DNA from: Motiliproteus sp048265065
Lineage (GTDB): Bacteria > Pseudomonadota > Gammaproteobacteria > Pseudomonadales > Balneatricaceae
Assembly: GCA_048265065.1 (NCBI GenBank)
Contig: JBLXCH010000086.1
Span: 1 to 14,011 of the forward strand
DNA length: 14,011 bases
Reading direction: 5' to 3'
Part shown: piece by piece, positions 1-6,701 of the stretch
Layout of the letters: every line of letters begins with the position of its first letter
Position numbering within the stretch: position 1 is the stretch's first letter
Made by a program: the position numbers and the translations under genes
The notes under the pieces: generated by a model
The model's database searches: none
What the model was told of the DNA's origin: nothing
Seen by the model: only the letters and a program-made list of their open reading frames with translations

Positions 1-35
1 AAGAAAACCGGTTCTTATCTGCAATCGCTAAAAAT

Positions 36-1106
36 GTGCAACGCATCATACTCATCGGTTGCTGCAGTGTACTTCTTATTGCCTGTGACAAGGGGCAGCA
101 AAGCGCTGATGAAGAGCCAGTCTTACGCTTTGTTAAGGTACTCAACATTAAGGAGCCTGCTCAATTTCAGTACAAAGAGTTTCCAGGTGTGGTGGCAGCA
201 GCTCAAAAAGCAGAATTAACCTTCCGGGTATCTGGCCGTTTAGAAGAACTTTTGGCTAAGGAAGGGGATGTGGTGAGTAAAGATCAGTTGCTGGCCCGTT
301 TGGATGACACGGATCATCGTATCCAATTAGACAGCCAACAGGCTGAGTATAAACAAAAGCATGCTGATTTTATTCGCGGTAAGAAGCTAGTGGGTAGTGG
401 AGTTATCTCACGTTCAGACTTTAACAAGCTGGAAGCACAAAACAGCACAGCAGAAGCGGCGTTAGCTGCTGCTAAGCAAACGCTGGGGTATACCGTTATG
501 CGTGCCCCTTTTGCTGGACAGATTGCTAAACGACATATTGATAACTTCGAAGAAGTTGCCGCGATGCAACCGATCTATTTGCTGCAAGATATTTCGACGT
601 TATTGATCAAAGTAAATATACCGGCAAGCTTGATGATTCAAACAGATGAGAAGAAGCCACCAGAATTAACGGCTTTCTTTGATGCCATTCCCGGTCAGAG
701 CTTTCCGGTTCAAGTGAAAGAAGTTTCTACACAAGCGGATGAAGCTACTAACACTTATCAGGTCACACTTAGCATGAGTGCGGTAGAAGGCTACAACGTT
801 CTGCCGGGTATGTCGGTTACGGTTCGCGGTCAACGGCCGATTGATAACGTTACGAATAAAAATGCTTTTTATGTGCCGGTGAGTGCCGTCTTAGGAGATG
901 AAAAAGGTCAATATGTGTATATCGCTATTCCTTCTTCCGAAGGGCAAGCAAAAGTCGAGCAGCGAAGAGTTGAAACCGGCAGAATTTCGCAAGCCGGATT
1001 GGAAATCCTTTCGGGATTAAAAAAAGGTGATGCGCTAATCGTAGCAGGAATGAGCAAAATGTATCCTGGGCTTGAGGTTCGTTTGCATGGAGATTCATCC
1101 CTTTGA
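36..1106 (+). CDS. RND efflux periplasmic adaptor lipoprotein (MFP/HlyD family), possibly 5'-partial
   Basis: Membrane fusion protein that would link the adjacent RND pump to an outer-membrane channel in the periplasm. From the GTG at 36 the N-terminus has a hydrophobic stretch ending in lipobox LIAC (residues 14-17), so C17 would be lipidated. D18 at +2 is the classic inner-membrane retention signal. The first half of the biotinyl-lipoyl domain is at about 59-98 (AELTFRVSGRLEEL, then EGDVVSKDQLLARLDD). A short alpha-hairpin follows at about 100-150, the second lipoyl half starts near MRAPFAGQIAKR (155-166), and beta-barrel and membrane-proximal domains complete about 356 residues, a normal family length. 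The frame stays open to base 3 (…SAIAKNVQR), so the true start may lie before the window. The 36 GTG has no good Shine-Dalgarno sequence and would leave a weakly charged n-region. The gene is translationally coupled to the pump gene. The substrate cannot be told from sequence. Confidence 0.93.
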   Translation: MQRIILIGCCSVLLIACDKGQQSADEEPVLRFVKVLNIKEPAQFQYKEFPGVVAAAQKAELTFRVSGRLEELLAKEGDVVSKDQLLARLDDTDHRIQLDSQQAEYKQKHADFIRGKKLVGSGVISRSDFNKLEAQNSTAEAALAAAKQTLGYTVMRAPFAGQIAKRHIDNFEEVAAMQPIYLLQDISTLLIKVNIPASLMIQTDEKKPPELTAFFDAIPGQSFPVQVKEVSTQADEATNTYQVTLSMSAVEGYNVLPGMSVTVRGQRPIDNVTNKNAFYVPVSAVLGDEKGQYVYIAIPSSEGQAKVEQRRVETGRISQAGLEILSGLKKGDALIVAGMSKMYPGLEVRLHGDSSL

Positions 1107-4100
1107 ACATAACCCAGATCGCTATTAAGAATAATCACACCAGCATCCTGCTTTTGCTCATTATTGTTGCCGTGGGAATTGCAACGTTTATCAATATGCC
1201 CAGAGCCTATGACCCAGGTTTTATTGTCCGTGCAGCGCAGGTAGTGACGTATTTCCCCGGAGCTAGTCCTGAGCGTGTTGAGCAGCTGGTTTCGTCAAAA
1301 CTAGAGGACGTTGTGAAAGAAATGCCTGAGTTGGACTTTGTTAGTACAGAGTCACGCACAGGGGTGTCAATCACTATCGTAAATATCAAAGAAAGTTACA
1401 CAGACATTCGCCCTATTTGGGACAAGCTGCGTCGCAAAGTAGAGGATGTAGCGGGGGATTTACCAGAGGGCGTTAGCGGCCCCTTTGTGAATGATGAATT
1501 CGGTGATGTATTTGGTGTGGTGCTTTCTTTGCGCGGTGAAGGTTTCAGCTATGCCGAAGTAAACGACATTGCGGAAGATGTACGTGATGAACTACAACGG
1601 TTACCAGATGTTGCTAAAGTAGAGATTTATGGTTCACAAGATGAGCGTGTCTATGTGGAATATGATAATGCTCGTTTGGCTGAGCTTGGTGTGTCACCGA
1701 ACCAGCTTGCGGAAGTTCTGAATGCGCGAAATATCGTTATTTCAGGCGGTTCTTTCTTGTTTGGCGATGAACGGATCTCTTTAGAGCCTAGTGGTAACTT
1801 TGAATCTATCGAAGACATAGAAAACACGGTAATTAGATTGCCTAATTCTTCACGCATTTTTTATCTCAAAGATATCGCCACAATTAGCCGTGGTTACGTC
1901 GATCCTCCCACTTCATTGCTTCATAGCTCAGGGGAAAACGCGCTGGCTCTGGCGATTTCTATGCGTGAGGGTGGCAACAACATTGCTTTGGGTGAGCAAG
2001 TTAATCAAACCTTGCAGGCAATGAACGAACGTTACCCTTGGGGTGTCGAGTTTGATCGAATCAACTTTTCTCCGGCCGAAGTCGACAAAAAGGTTCAGGA
2101 TTTCGTGATAAATCTACTACAAGCCATTGCTGTGGTTACCGTGGTAATGCTCTTTAGTTTGGGTTTGCGCACAGGTTTGGTGGTCGCTGCGTTAATCCCA
2201 TTAGCGATGTTGTTAGCGCTCATTGTTATGAACGGTTTCTCCATTGGTCTTGACCAAATTTCTTTGGCTGCGTTGATCATCGCTTTAGGGATGCTTGTCG
2301 ATAACGGCATCGTTATGAGCGAAAATATCATGGTGCAAATGGAGCAAGGCAAGTCGTCAGTAGATGCAGCCATAGATTCAGCGGCTGAGCTTCGACTGCC
2401 TTTGCTCACAGCATCTTTAACGACGGCCGCCGCTTTTTTACCGATCTATTTAGCAGAATCAGTTGTCGGCGAATTTACCGCGTCATTGTTTAAAGTGGTA
2501 ACGATTACCTTGCTGTGTTCATGGCTAATCTCTCTTACGTTGATTCCTGTGCTGTGTGTGCGCTTTTTAAAAGTACAAAAGAAAAAGCAGAATTTTGAGA
2601 GTTGGTTTTATCGTGCTTATCGTTCTGTGTTAGCCGTGGTGTTGAATCACCGAGCCATTACATTGTTTCTCACCGTGGTGGTATTTGGTTTGTCCATGAC
2701 GCTGTTTAGTCAGATCCCCAAGGTTTTCTTTCCACCGTCGGATCGTAGCTATTTTAAAGTCGAGTTAGAGTTACCTACCGGTACCAGTATCGAGAGAACA
2801 ACGCGTGTAGTGAGCGATATGGAGTTGTTCCTGCAAGCGAACTGGCAAGTTAATCAACAACGACAAGCAGGTGTTACGAATTGGGTGAGTTATATCGGTA
2901 ATGCTGGCCCGCGGTTTGTGATTTCTCATAATCCTAAGCCATCAAACTCTGGTTATGCGTTGATGGTGGTGAACGTCAATTCGCTGGAAAAGATAGACCC
3001 GATCATGATGTCTCTAAAACATTATGCGCTAAAACAGCACCCTGACTTAGACCTTAAAACCAAACGTATAGAAAATGGGCCTGCCATTGAAAATCCAGTG
3101 GAAATTCGCTTGTCTGGCAGTGATTCTGACAAGCTTTTTGCGGCAATGAATGACCTCAAACTGAAAATGGCTAACCTTGGCGGGTTGACCAATATCAGCG
3201 ATGATTGGGGGCAACGGATCAAAAAATTCGATATTGAAATTAATCAAGCAAGAGCATTGAGCGCTGGTGTTACCAGTCAAGATATTGCGGTATCTCTGCA
3301 GACAAGTCTGGATGGTTTGCAGTTGACTGAATATCGCGAAGGTGAAGATATTATCCCTGTACTGCTTCGTTCGGCAGCAGCGACTCAACAGGACCTAAGC
3401 AAAGTAGAAGGTTTGTCTGTGTACATTCAGTCTTCAGGGCAATCCTTGCCATTAACGCAGGTGGCCGATATCAACGTGGTTTGGGATGTGTCTAAGGTAC
3501 TCAGAAGAAACGGTCTTAGAACAATATCCATCGGGGCTCAACTCGAGGGGGATGTCACCGCCGCTGAGCAGTTCTCGCGGTTAACGCCTTGGTTAGAAGC
3601 GCAGAAAGCGGTGTGGGGAAACACCGTTAGCTATGAGCTGGGCGGTGAACAAGAAACCTCCGGTAAATCCAATGATTCGATTGTTGAAAAGTTACCGATA
3701 GCCGGCTTTATTATCTTGCTCTTGTTGGTCGCTCAATTTAACTCTATTCGCAGTGCTTTGATTATTTTAGTGACTATTCCGCTGGGTTTAATTGGTGTTG
3801 CCGTCGGTCTGTTTGTGGCGCAATCATTTATGGGGTTCATGACGTTTTTGGGTGTGATCTCACTTGCCGGAATCGTGATCAATAATGCGATTGTTTTACT
3901 GGAACGGATAAACATTGAGTTAGAAAACGGTTTAGCCCATGTCCAAGCCATTATGTCAGCTGCTCAGCAGCGCGCACGGCCGATTTTACTAACTACTGCG
4001 ACTACGGTTCTAGGTTTGATGCCTTTGTACCTTGGCGGCGGTGAGATGTGGGAACCTATGGCTGTCAGTATCATGGCCGGTTTGTTGTTTTCTACCATCT

Positions 4101-4195
4101 TTACCTTATGTGTAGTGCCCGTGCTATATGCCGTTTTTTACAAAGTGGAAATGGTAAGAACGACCAGCCCACGTAAGGATAATGCAGAAGCTTAA
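1103..4195 (+). CDS. RND family efflux transporter permease subunit (inner-membrane pump)
   Basis: Proton-driven RND pump of the AcrB/MexB superfamily, 1030 aa, full length. It has TM1 at about 14-33 and the porter-domain start motif YFPGASPERVEQLV. TM2-6 lie at about 335-495, a second periplasmic half follows TM7 (about 515-535), and TM8-12 occupy about 870-1015. Start is TTG at 1103, overlapping the adaptor's TGA (1104-1106). A GGAG at 1089-1092 sits 10 nt upstream, and no other start exists before residue 33, so re-initiation coupled to the adaptor is likely. The TM4 motif reads GMLVDNGIVMSEN (D400, N401) where AcrB has DD. The TM10 motif reads AGIVINNAIVLLE, with N927 where AcrB has its relay lysine. 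This pattern occurs in a divergent RND clade, so I do not call it dead. No outer-membrane factor gene follows, so the complex probably borrows a TolC-like channel. The substrate is unknown. Confidence 0.96.
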   Translation: MNITQIAIKNNHTSILLLLIIVAVGIATFINMPRAYDPGFIVRAAQVVTYFPGASPERVEQLVSSKLEDVVKEMPELDFVSTESRTGVSITIVNIKESYTDIRPIWDKLRRKVEDVAGDLPEGVSGPFVNDEFGDVFGVVLSLRGEGFSYAEVNDIAEDVRDELQRLPDVAKVEIYGSQDERVYVEYDNARLAELGVSPNQLAEVLNARNIVISGGSFLFGDERISLEPSGNFESIEDIENTVIRLPNSSRIFYLKDIATISRGYVDPPTSLLHSSGENALALAISMREGGNNIALGEQVNQTLQAMNERYPWGVEFDRINFSPAEVDKKVQDFVINLLQAIAVVTVVMLFSLGLRTGLVVAALIPLAMLLALIVMNGFSIGLDQISLAALIIALGMLVDNGIVMSENIMVQMEQGKSSVDAAIDSAAELRLPLLTASLTTAAAFLPIYLAESVVGEFTASLFKVVTITLLCSWLISLTLIPVLCVRFLKVQKKKQNFESWFYRAYRSVLAVVLNHRAITLFLTVVVFGLSMTLFSQIPKVFFPPSDRSYFKVELELPTGTSIERTTRVVSDMELFLQANWQVNQQRQAGVTNWVSYIGNAGPRFVISHNPKPSNSGYALMVVNVNSLEKIDPIMMSLKHYALKQHPDLDLKTKRIENGPAIENPVEIRLSGSDSDKLFAAMNDLKLKMANLGGLTNISDDWGQRIKKFDIEINQARALSAGVTSQDIAVSLQTSLDGLQLTEYREGEDIIPVLLRSAAATQQDLSKVEGLSVYIQSSGQSLPLTQVADINVVWDVSKVLRRNGLRTISIGAQLEGDVTAAEQFSRLTPWLEAQKAVWGNTVSYELGGEQETSGKSNDSIVEKLPIAGFIILLLLVAQFNSIRSALIILVTIPLGLIGVAVGLFVAQSFMGFMTFLGVISLAGIVINNAIVLLERINIELENGLAHVQAIMSAAQQRARPILLTTATTVLGLMPLYLGGGEMWEPMAVSIMAGLLFSTIFTLCVVPVLYAVFYKVEMVRTTSPRKDNAEA

Positions 4196-4248
4196 TGTTC
4201 AAGCGCCTGCGTGACTAATGATCAGATAATTAAAGCGTACTAGAGCGC

Positions 4249-4319
4249 GTGTGTAATCGGCGTTTGTGTAATCAGAAGTGTACAATCAGCAAATATGCAA
4301 TCAGTAAATATGTAATCAG
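4249..4319 (+). repeat. Degenerate tandem repeat, five copies of a ~15-bp unit with core AATCAG
   Basis: The core AATCAG (first copy AATCGG) begins at 4255, 4270, 4284, 4299 and 4314, so the spacing is 15, 14, 15 and 15 bp. The fuller unit is roughly RTRTRYAATCAGYAA. It lies between the convergent RND pump and DUF2750 genes and is not coding. The function is unknown. It may be a slipped-strand microduplication or a set of phased protein-binding sites. Confidence 0.75.
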
Positions 4320-4331
4320 CAAGTGCACAAC

Positions 4332-4352
4332 TCACTGGTGCACCACCAGTGA
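4332..4352. terminator. Perfect 9-bp hairpin between convergent genes (possible bidirectional terminator)
   Basis: TCACTGGTG (4332-4340) and CACCAGTGA (4344-4352) are perfect inverted arms with a 3-nt loop. The hairpin sits 137 bp past the RND stop and 24 bp past the DUF2750 stop. Neither side has a U-tract, so it is not a textbook intrinsic terminator. It could be an RNA 3'-end stabiliser or a protein site. Confidence 0.35.
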
Positions 4353-4375
4353 TCGAACATGACCGAAAAAATGAG

Positions 4376-4768
4376 TTAAGAGTACTTTTTCATTGCTTCT
4401 TTCAATCGATCTTCGAACTCTGTTGGAGGCAGTAATACACCTTCCCACTTTTGATTAGGGAAAACGGCAATATAAATACCTTCTTGCTTAAGAATAGGAA
4501 TGAGTTGTTCGAGTAGGAACTCGAAATCGAGCTCTTGGCTATTATTTTTAGGCAACAGACGTTTTACGATGTCTTCTGAAAAATAAGGGTGCGGCCATAA
4601 ACTGATATAAGGTTGGTCTGCTTTAGCTTGTACAAGCCAACCTTCACCGTCAGTTATTCCCCAGAGTTCTTCCCAGTCAGCAACATGATCCATGAAGTGG
4701 TCAAGACGACTTTCATTATCTTGTGAAAAAATCTGTTGCATCTTTATGGGGTCTAATGAATAAGGCAT
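4376..4768 (-). CDS. DUF2750-like small cytoplasmic protein
   Basis: A 130-aa soluble protein with no signal peptide or membrane segment. Residues about 20-60 carry a pattern I associate with DUF2750: an RLDHFMDHVADWEELWGI segment, a WLV…ISLWPHPYFSEDIV segment, then an acidic FEFLLEQLIPILKQE helix and a short beta segment, IYIAVFPNQ. The biochemical role of this family is not known to me. The ATG at 4768 has no obvious Shine-Dalgarno sequence. An alternative ATG at 4741 (residue 10) would still keep the conserved core. It is transcribed alone, convergent with the RND operon and divergent from the AT-rich intergenic region. The family call is from recognition of the WEELWG and LWPH blocks only, so it is moderately sure, whereas the coding status is secure. 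Confidence 0.82.
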   Translation of the reverse strand: MPYSLDPIKMQQIFSQDNESRLDHFMDHVADWEELWGITDGEGWLVQAKADQPYISLWPHPYFSEDIVKRLLPKNNSQELDFEFLLEQLIPILKQEGIYIAVFPNQKWEGVLLPPTEFEDRLKEAMKKYS

Positions 4769-4831
4769 GGCAAATTTCGAAGTAGAAAAAGCTATTGAAT
4801 CATTTTTTTTGGATTATTTATACCTGCTTCT

Positions 4832-4851
4832 AAGGAACTTTTTTGTTCCTT
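4832..4851 (-). promoter_or_regulatory. 7-bp hairpin in the leader of the DUF2750 gene
   Basis: AAGGAAC (4832-4838) and GTTCCTT (4845-4851) form a perfect stem around a six-T loop (A6 on the minus strand), 64 bp upstream of the DUF2750 start. A -10-like TATAAA on the minus strand (about 4817-4822) lies just downstream, which makes this an operator candidate, or a leader hairpin if transcription starts further upstream. There is no good -35. Confidence 0.25.
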
Positions 4852-4914
4852 TGGCAAGTTAAAAAGCCATAAACATTGATACCACGGGGGATACAAAAGT
4901 CTATTAACAGGAGT

Positions 4915-4923
4915 TGTGGATAA
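4915..4923 (-). promoter_or_regulatory. DnaA-box match (TTATCCACA)
   Basis: The plus strand reads TGTGGATAA, the exact reverse complement of the consensus 9-mer TTATCCACA. It is in AT-rich noncoding DNA, in the same orientation as a second match 200 bp away. It overlaps the possible GTG start of a short ORF. A single 9-mer can occur by chance. Confidence 0.35.
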
Positions 4924-5089
4924 CTTTGTGAGTAGTTTTGTGATGGCTGCCTTAAAGCCCCGTATTATCAGTACTTTGTTGAATTGGTTACAAAATGATC
5001 AAATTAATATTACATCAATTAAATCAATAACTTGGTGGTTTTTGTTGATGTATGTAATTCTCATTTGGATATTTTTGTTGACAATTTAG
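4916..5089 (+). CDS. Possible small single-pass membrane protein (48-57 aa)
   Basis: This is an uninterrupted frame ending in TAG at 5087-5089. From ATG 4943 it encodes 48 aa: a short amphipathic segment (LKPRIISTLLNWLQND), a polar linker, then a C-terminal hydrophobic helix of about 20 residues (TWWFLLMYVILIWIFLLT), which would insert in the inner membrane. Upstream in-frame GTGs at 4916, 4928 and 4940 are alternatives. A strong AGGAG at 4909-4913 is only 2 nt from GTG 4916 and 14 nt from GTG 4928, so the spacing fits neither well. The shape resembles small membrane regulators or type I toxins, but I recognise no family. AT-rich DNA readily gives chance hydrophobic ORFs, so the coding status is unproven. 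Confidence 0.28.
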   Translation: MDNFVSSFVMAALKPRIISTLLNWLQNDQINITSIKSITWWFLLMYVILIWIFLLTI

Positions 5090-5114
5090 GTTTAGGTTTT
5101 AAAGAGTCAATGAT

Positions 5115-5123
5115 TGTGCATAA
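5115..5123 (-). promoter_or_regulatory. DnaA-box match (TTATGCACA)
   Basis: The plus strand reads TGTGCATAA, which fits TTATNCACA on the minus strand. It has the same orientation as the perfect box at 4915-4923. No origin-linked genes (dnaA, dnaN, mnmG, parAB, rep) are present, so binding is possible but an origin is not indicated. Confidence 0.3.
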
Positions 5124-5240
5124 ACGCTTGTTTGAATGCAAAAAAGTGTAACGAAAAGTTACAACTAATCATTTGCTTGTGCTTTAGATTTGTGCACGAA
5201 TCTTAACCAGCAATTTCCCAAACAAAAAAACAAGCAAAGA

Positions 5241-5268
5241 AATTATTCTTCATTTATCAGAAATAATT
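5241..5268. repeat. AT-rich inverted repeat upstream of the 77-aa gene
   Basis: AATTATT (5241-5247) and AATAATT (5262-5268) are perfect 7-bp arms separated by 14 bp, centred about 50 bp upstream of the proposed -10 element. It could be an operator, but an AT-only repeat in AT-rich DNA is weak evidence. Confidence 0.2.
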
Positions 5269-5299
5269 GAATTTTTCTCAGTAAGTTTTTTAAAAGGCC

Positions 5300-5308
5300 T
5301 GCTATGCT
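5300..5308 (+). promoter_or_regulatory. Extended -10 promoter element for the 77-aa gene
   Basis: TGCTATGCT fits the extended -10 pattern TGnTATnnT, about 34 bp before the ATG at 5342. There is no convincing -35 hexamer at the normal distance, which extended -10 promoters can tolerate. Confidence 0.4.
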
Positions 5309-5341
5309 GAAATAAGTGTTACGCAGTAGAGAAGGTGATTT

Positions 5342-5575
5342 ATGGAGCTCAATGATGTTCAAACGGGTTTCGAACTAGGCACATTGAAGGAGTCAATAAT
5401 AGAGCCTAGTGATCGGGGAAACGGCTGGATAATCTTGCTTAGAGACGAGCATGATCATCTCACACCACTGACCTCTATGGGGTTTCAGCGAATATTTGAT
5501 GACCTATATTTAGCAACCAGTTTTGCGCACAGTATCGGCAGCAAGCAAGTATCTGTTTTAGATAATTTCATGTAA
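5342..5575 (+). CDS. Small hypothetical protein (77 aa)
   Basis: A short soluble acidic protein with no signal peptide, membrane helix or cysteine. The start is well supported: GAAGG at 5331-5335 lies 6 nt before the ATG, and an extended -10 element precedes it. The sequence opens MELNDVQTGFELGTLKES, has a central strand-rich segment (GNGWIILLRDEHDHLTPL) and ends in a helix plus strand (LATSFAHSIGSKQVSVLD). This suggests a compact alpha/beta fold. It feels like one of the conserved short hypotheticals found in marine gammaproteobacteria, but I do not recognise a named family and assign no function. It stands alone upstream of dusC, separated by 58 bp or more containing two hairpins. Confidence 0.75.
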   Translation: MELNDVQTGFELGTLKESIIEPSDRGNGWIILLRDEHDHLTPLTSMGFQRIFDDLYLATSFAHSIGSKQVSVLDNFM

Positions 5576-5597
5576 TACTCTTTTTGACGTTATTAAT

Positions 5598-5614
5598 TTT
5601 CACTTTTAGTGAAA
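5598..5614 (+). terminator. 7-bp hairpin after the 77-aa gene
   Basis: TTTCACT (5598-5604) and AGTGAAA (5608-5614) are perfect arms around a TTT loop, 22 bp past the stop codon. No U-tract follows, so termination is uncertain. It may instead be an operator for dusC, because a TTGACG -35-like element at 5584-5589 lies just upstream. Confidence 0.25.
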
Positions 5615-5631
5615 TACCAGCGTTCAAGTTA

Positions 5632-5656
5632 CAATGCCATTTTTAAATTGGCATTG
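5632..5656 (+). promoter_or_regulatory. Hairpin immediately upstream of the likely dusC start
   Basis: CAATGCCA (5632-5639) and TGGCATTG (5649-5656) are perfect 8-bp arms with a 9-nt loop, ending 4 nt before the ATG at 5661. The stem contains the alternative upstream ATG (5634). In mRNA it would occupy the place where a Shine-Dalgarno sequence should be, and none is visible, so it may limit translation. Confidence 0.4.
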
Positions 5657-5660
5657 CACA

Positions 5661-6701
5661 ATGTTGAAGCAACAAAAATGTGAACTTTATCTCGCACCTA
5701 TGGAAGGGGTGGTGGACTCTATATTGAGACGCCTGCTGACCCGTGTCGGCGGAATAGACCGTTGTGTTACAGAGTTTGTTCGTGTTTGTGACTTGCGATT
5801 ACCGTCACGTGTCTTCTATCGATACTGCCCTGAACTGACTAACCAAGGACTGACAGAAGGTGGTACGCCAGTCCATATCCAGGTGCTCGGTAGCAATGCA
5901 GAAATGATGGCTGCTAATGCTCGTAAAGCGGTGTCACTGGGTGCTAAAGGCATCGACATAAATTTTGGTTGCCCTGCGAAGACGGTTAACAAGAACAGAG
6001 GCGGCTCTATTTTATTGCGTGAGCCGCAAGTGTTGTACGATATCGTTGCCGCGATCAGGGCGTCTGTTGATGCTGATATTCCGGTCACGGCGAAAATGCG
6101 GTTGGGCTATGAGGACAGCAGCTTAGCGATAGATAATGCACAGGCGATTACGGCTGCTGGAGCTAGTGAGTTATGTGTTCACGGCCGTACTAAAATTCAA
6201 GGCTACAGACCACCGGCACAGTGGGATGCAATCAGGGAAATTGCAGAAGCGATTGAGATCCCCGTGGTTGCTAATGGCGACTTGTTTAGCCTTGAAGATA
6301 TCCATCGTTGTATTGAAGTAACTGGTTGTCAAAAGTTAATGATTGGCCGGGGTTTGTTGAGACAACCTGATTTAGCCTTGCGTTATAAATCAGGCGGCAC
6401 TTCCAGTTTGCCTGGTGCTTTCGGTATACCAGAACCTTCGAGTTTACCAGAGCCATCGTGTCTGCAATGGGTCAATATTCTTGAGTTGTTGCAAGAGTAC
6501 GTCAAGGAAATTTCAGTCGGGATGCTGCCGAAACATGCACCTGGGCGCGTAAAACAGTGGTTAGCCTACTTGAAACAGTCGCATCCTGAAGCGCAAGAAC
6601 TGTTTGACCAAGTCAAAAGCCATATGACTTTGGCGCCAATTGCTGAGACTATCGATCGAGAACTTGAGCGGTTTTTACGTATGGAGTCTTTTGTCTGTTA
6701 A
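5661..6701 (+). CDS. dusC: tRNA-dihydrouridine(16) synthase DusC
   Basis: FMN- and NADPH-dependent reduction of uridine to dihydrouridine at position 16 of the tRNA D-loop, in the cytoplasm. Counting from ATG 5661 (346 aa): LAPMEGVVDS (11-20) is the FMN-binding N-terminus of the TIM barrel. INFGCPAKTVN carries the catalytic cysteine C104. K145 (AKMRLGY) and H174 (HGRT) match Dus active-site residues. ANGD and MIGRGLL form the phosphate-binding end. The EFVRVCD segment and the KTVNKNRGGS loop are DusC-like rather than DusA/DusB-like. An upstream in-frame ATG (5634) adds nine residues but sits in a hairpin and is absent from the usual DusC start, so 5661 is preferred. The protein is about 30 aa longer than E. 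coli DusC because of a Gly/Ser/Pro-rich insert at about 244-266 with a repeated PEPS. It converges with rlmG, only 7 bp away. Confidence 0.93.
   Translation: MLKQQKCELYLAPMEGVVDSILRRLLTRVGGIDRCVTEFVRVCDLRLPSRVFYRYCPELTNQGLTEGGTPVHIQVLGSNAEMMAANARKAVSLGAKGIDINFGCPAKTVNKNRGGSILLREPQVLYDIVAAIRASVDADIPVTAKMRLGYEDSSLAIDNAQAITAAGASELCVHGRTKIQGYRPPAQWDAIREIAEAIEIPVVANGDLFSLEDIHRCIEVTGCQKLMIGRGLLRQPDLALRYKSGGTSSLPGAFGIPEPSSLPEPSCLQWVNILELLQEYVKEISVGMLPKHAPGRVKQWLAYLKQSHPEAQELFDQVKSHMTLAPIAETIDRELERFLRMESFVC

Larger units (their letters stand above)
4769..5341. other. 573-bp AT-rich intergenic region between divergent genes
   Basis: This is the longest non-annotated stretch of the window and is markedly more AT-rich than its flanks, with A/T runs, for example around 5221-5290. 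It should contain the promoters for the minus-strand DUF2750 gene and the plus-strand 77-aa gene. It also holds a hairpin (4832-4851), two DnaA-box matches (4915-4923, 5115-5123), a possible short membrane ORF (4916-5089) and an AT-rich inverted repeat (5241-5268). No tRNA, rRNA or recognisable known small RNA was seen. Confidence 0.6.

Noticed and set aside
34..219. 61-codon frame starting with ATG at 34
   Set aside because: It overlaps the adaptor lipoprotein gene in another frame. The adaptor frame has clear family motifs.
3047..3388. 113-codon minus-strand ORF inside the RND pump gene
   Set aside because: It is an antisense shadow of a well-conserved coding region, with no ribosome-binding site or family features.
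4249..4319. CRISPR-like array
   Set aside because: The units are about 15 bp, degenerate and directly adjacent, with no spacers, no leader and no cas genes.
4769..5341. Replication origin
   Set aside because: Only two DnaA-box matches and no dnaA, dnaN, mnmG, rep or par gene nearby. The evidence supports at most DnaA binding.
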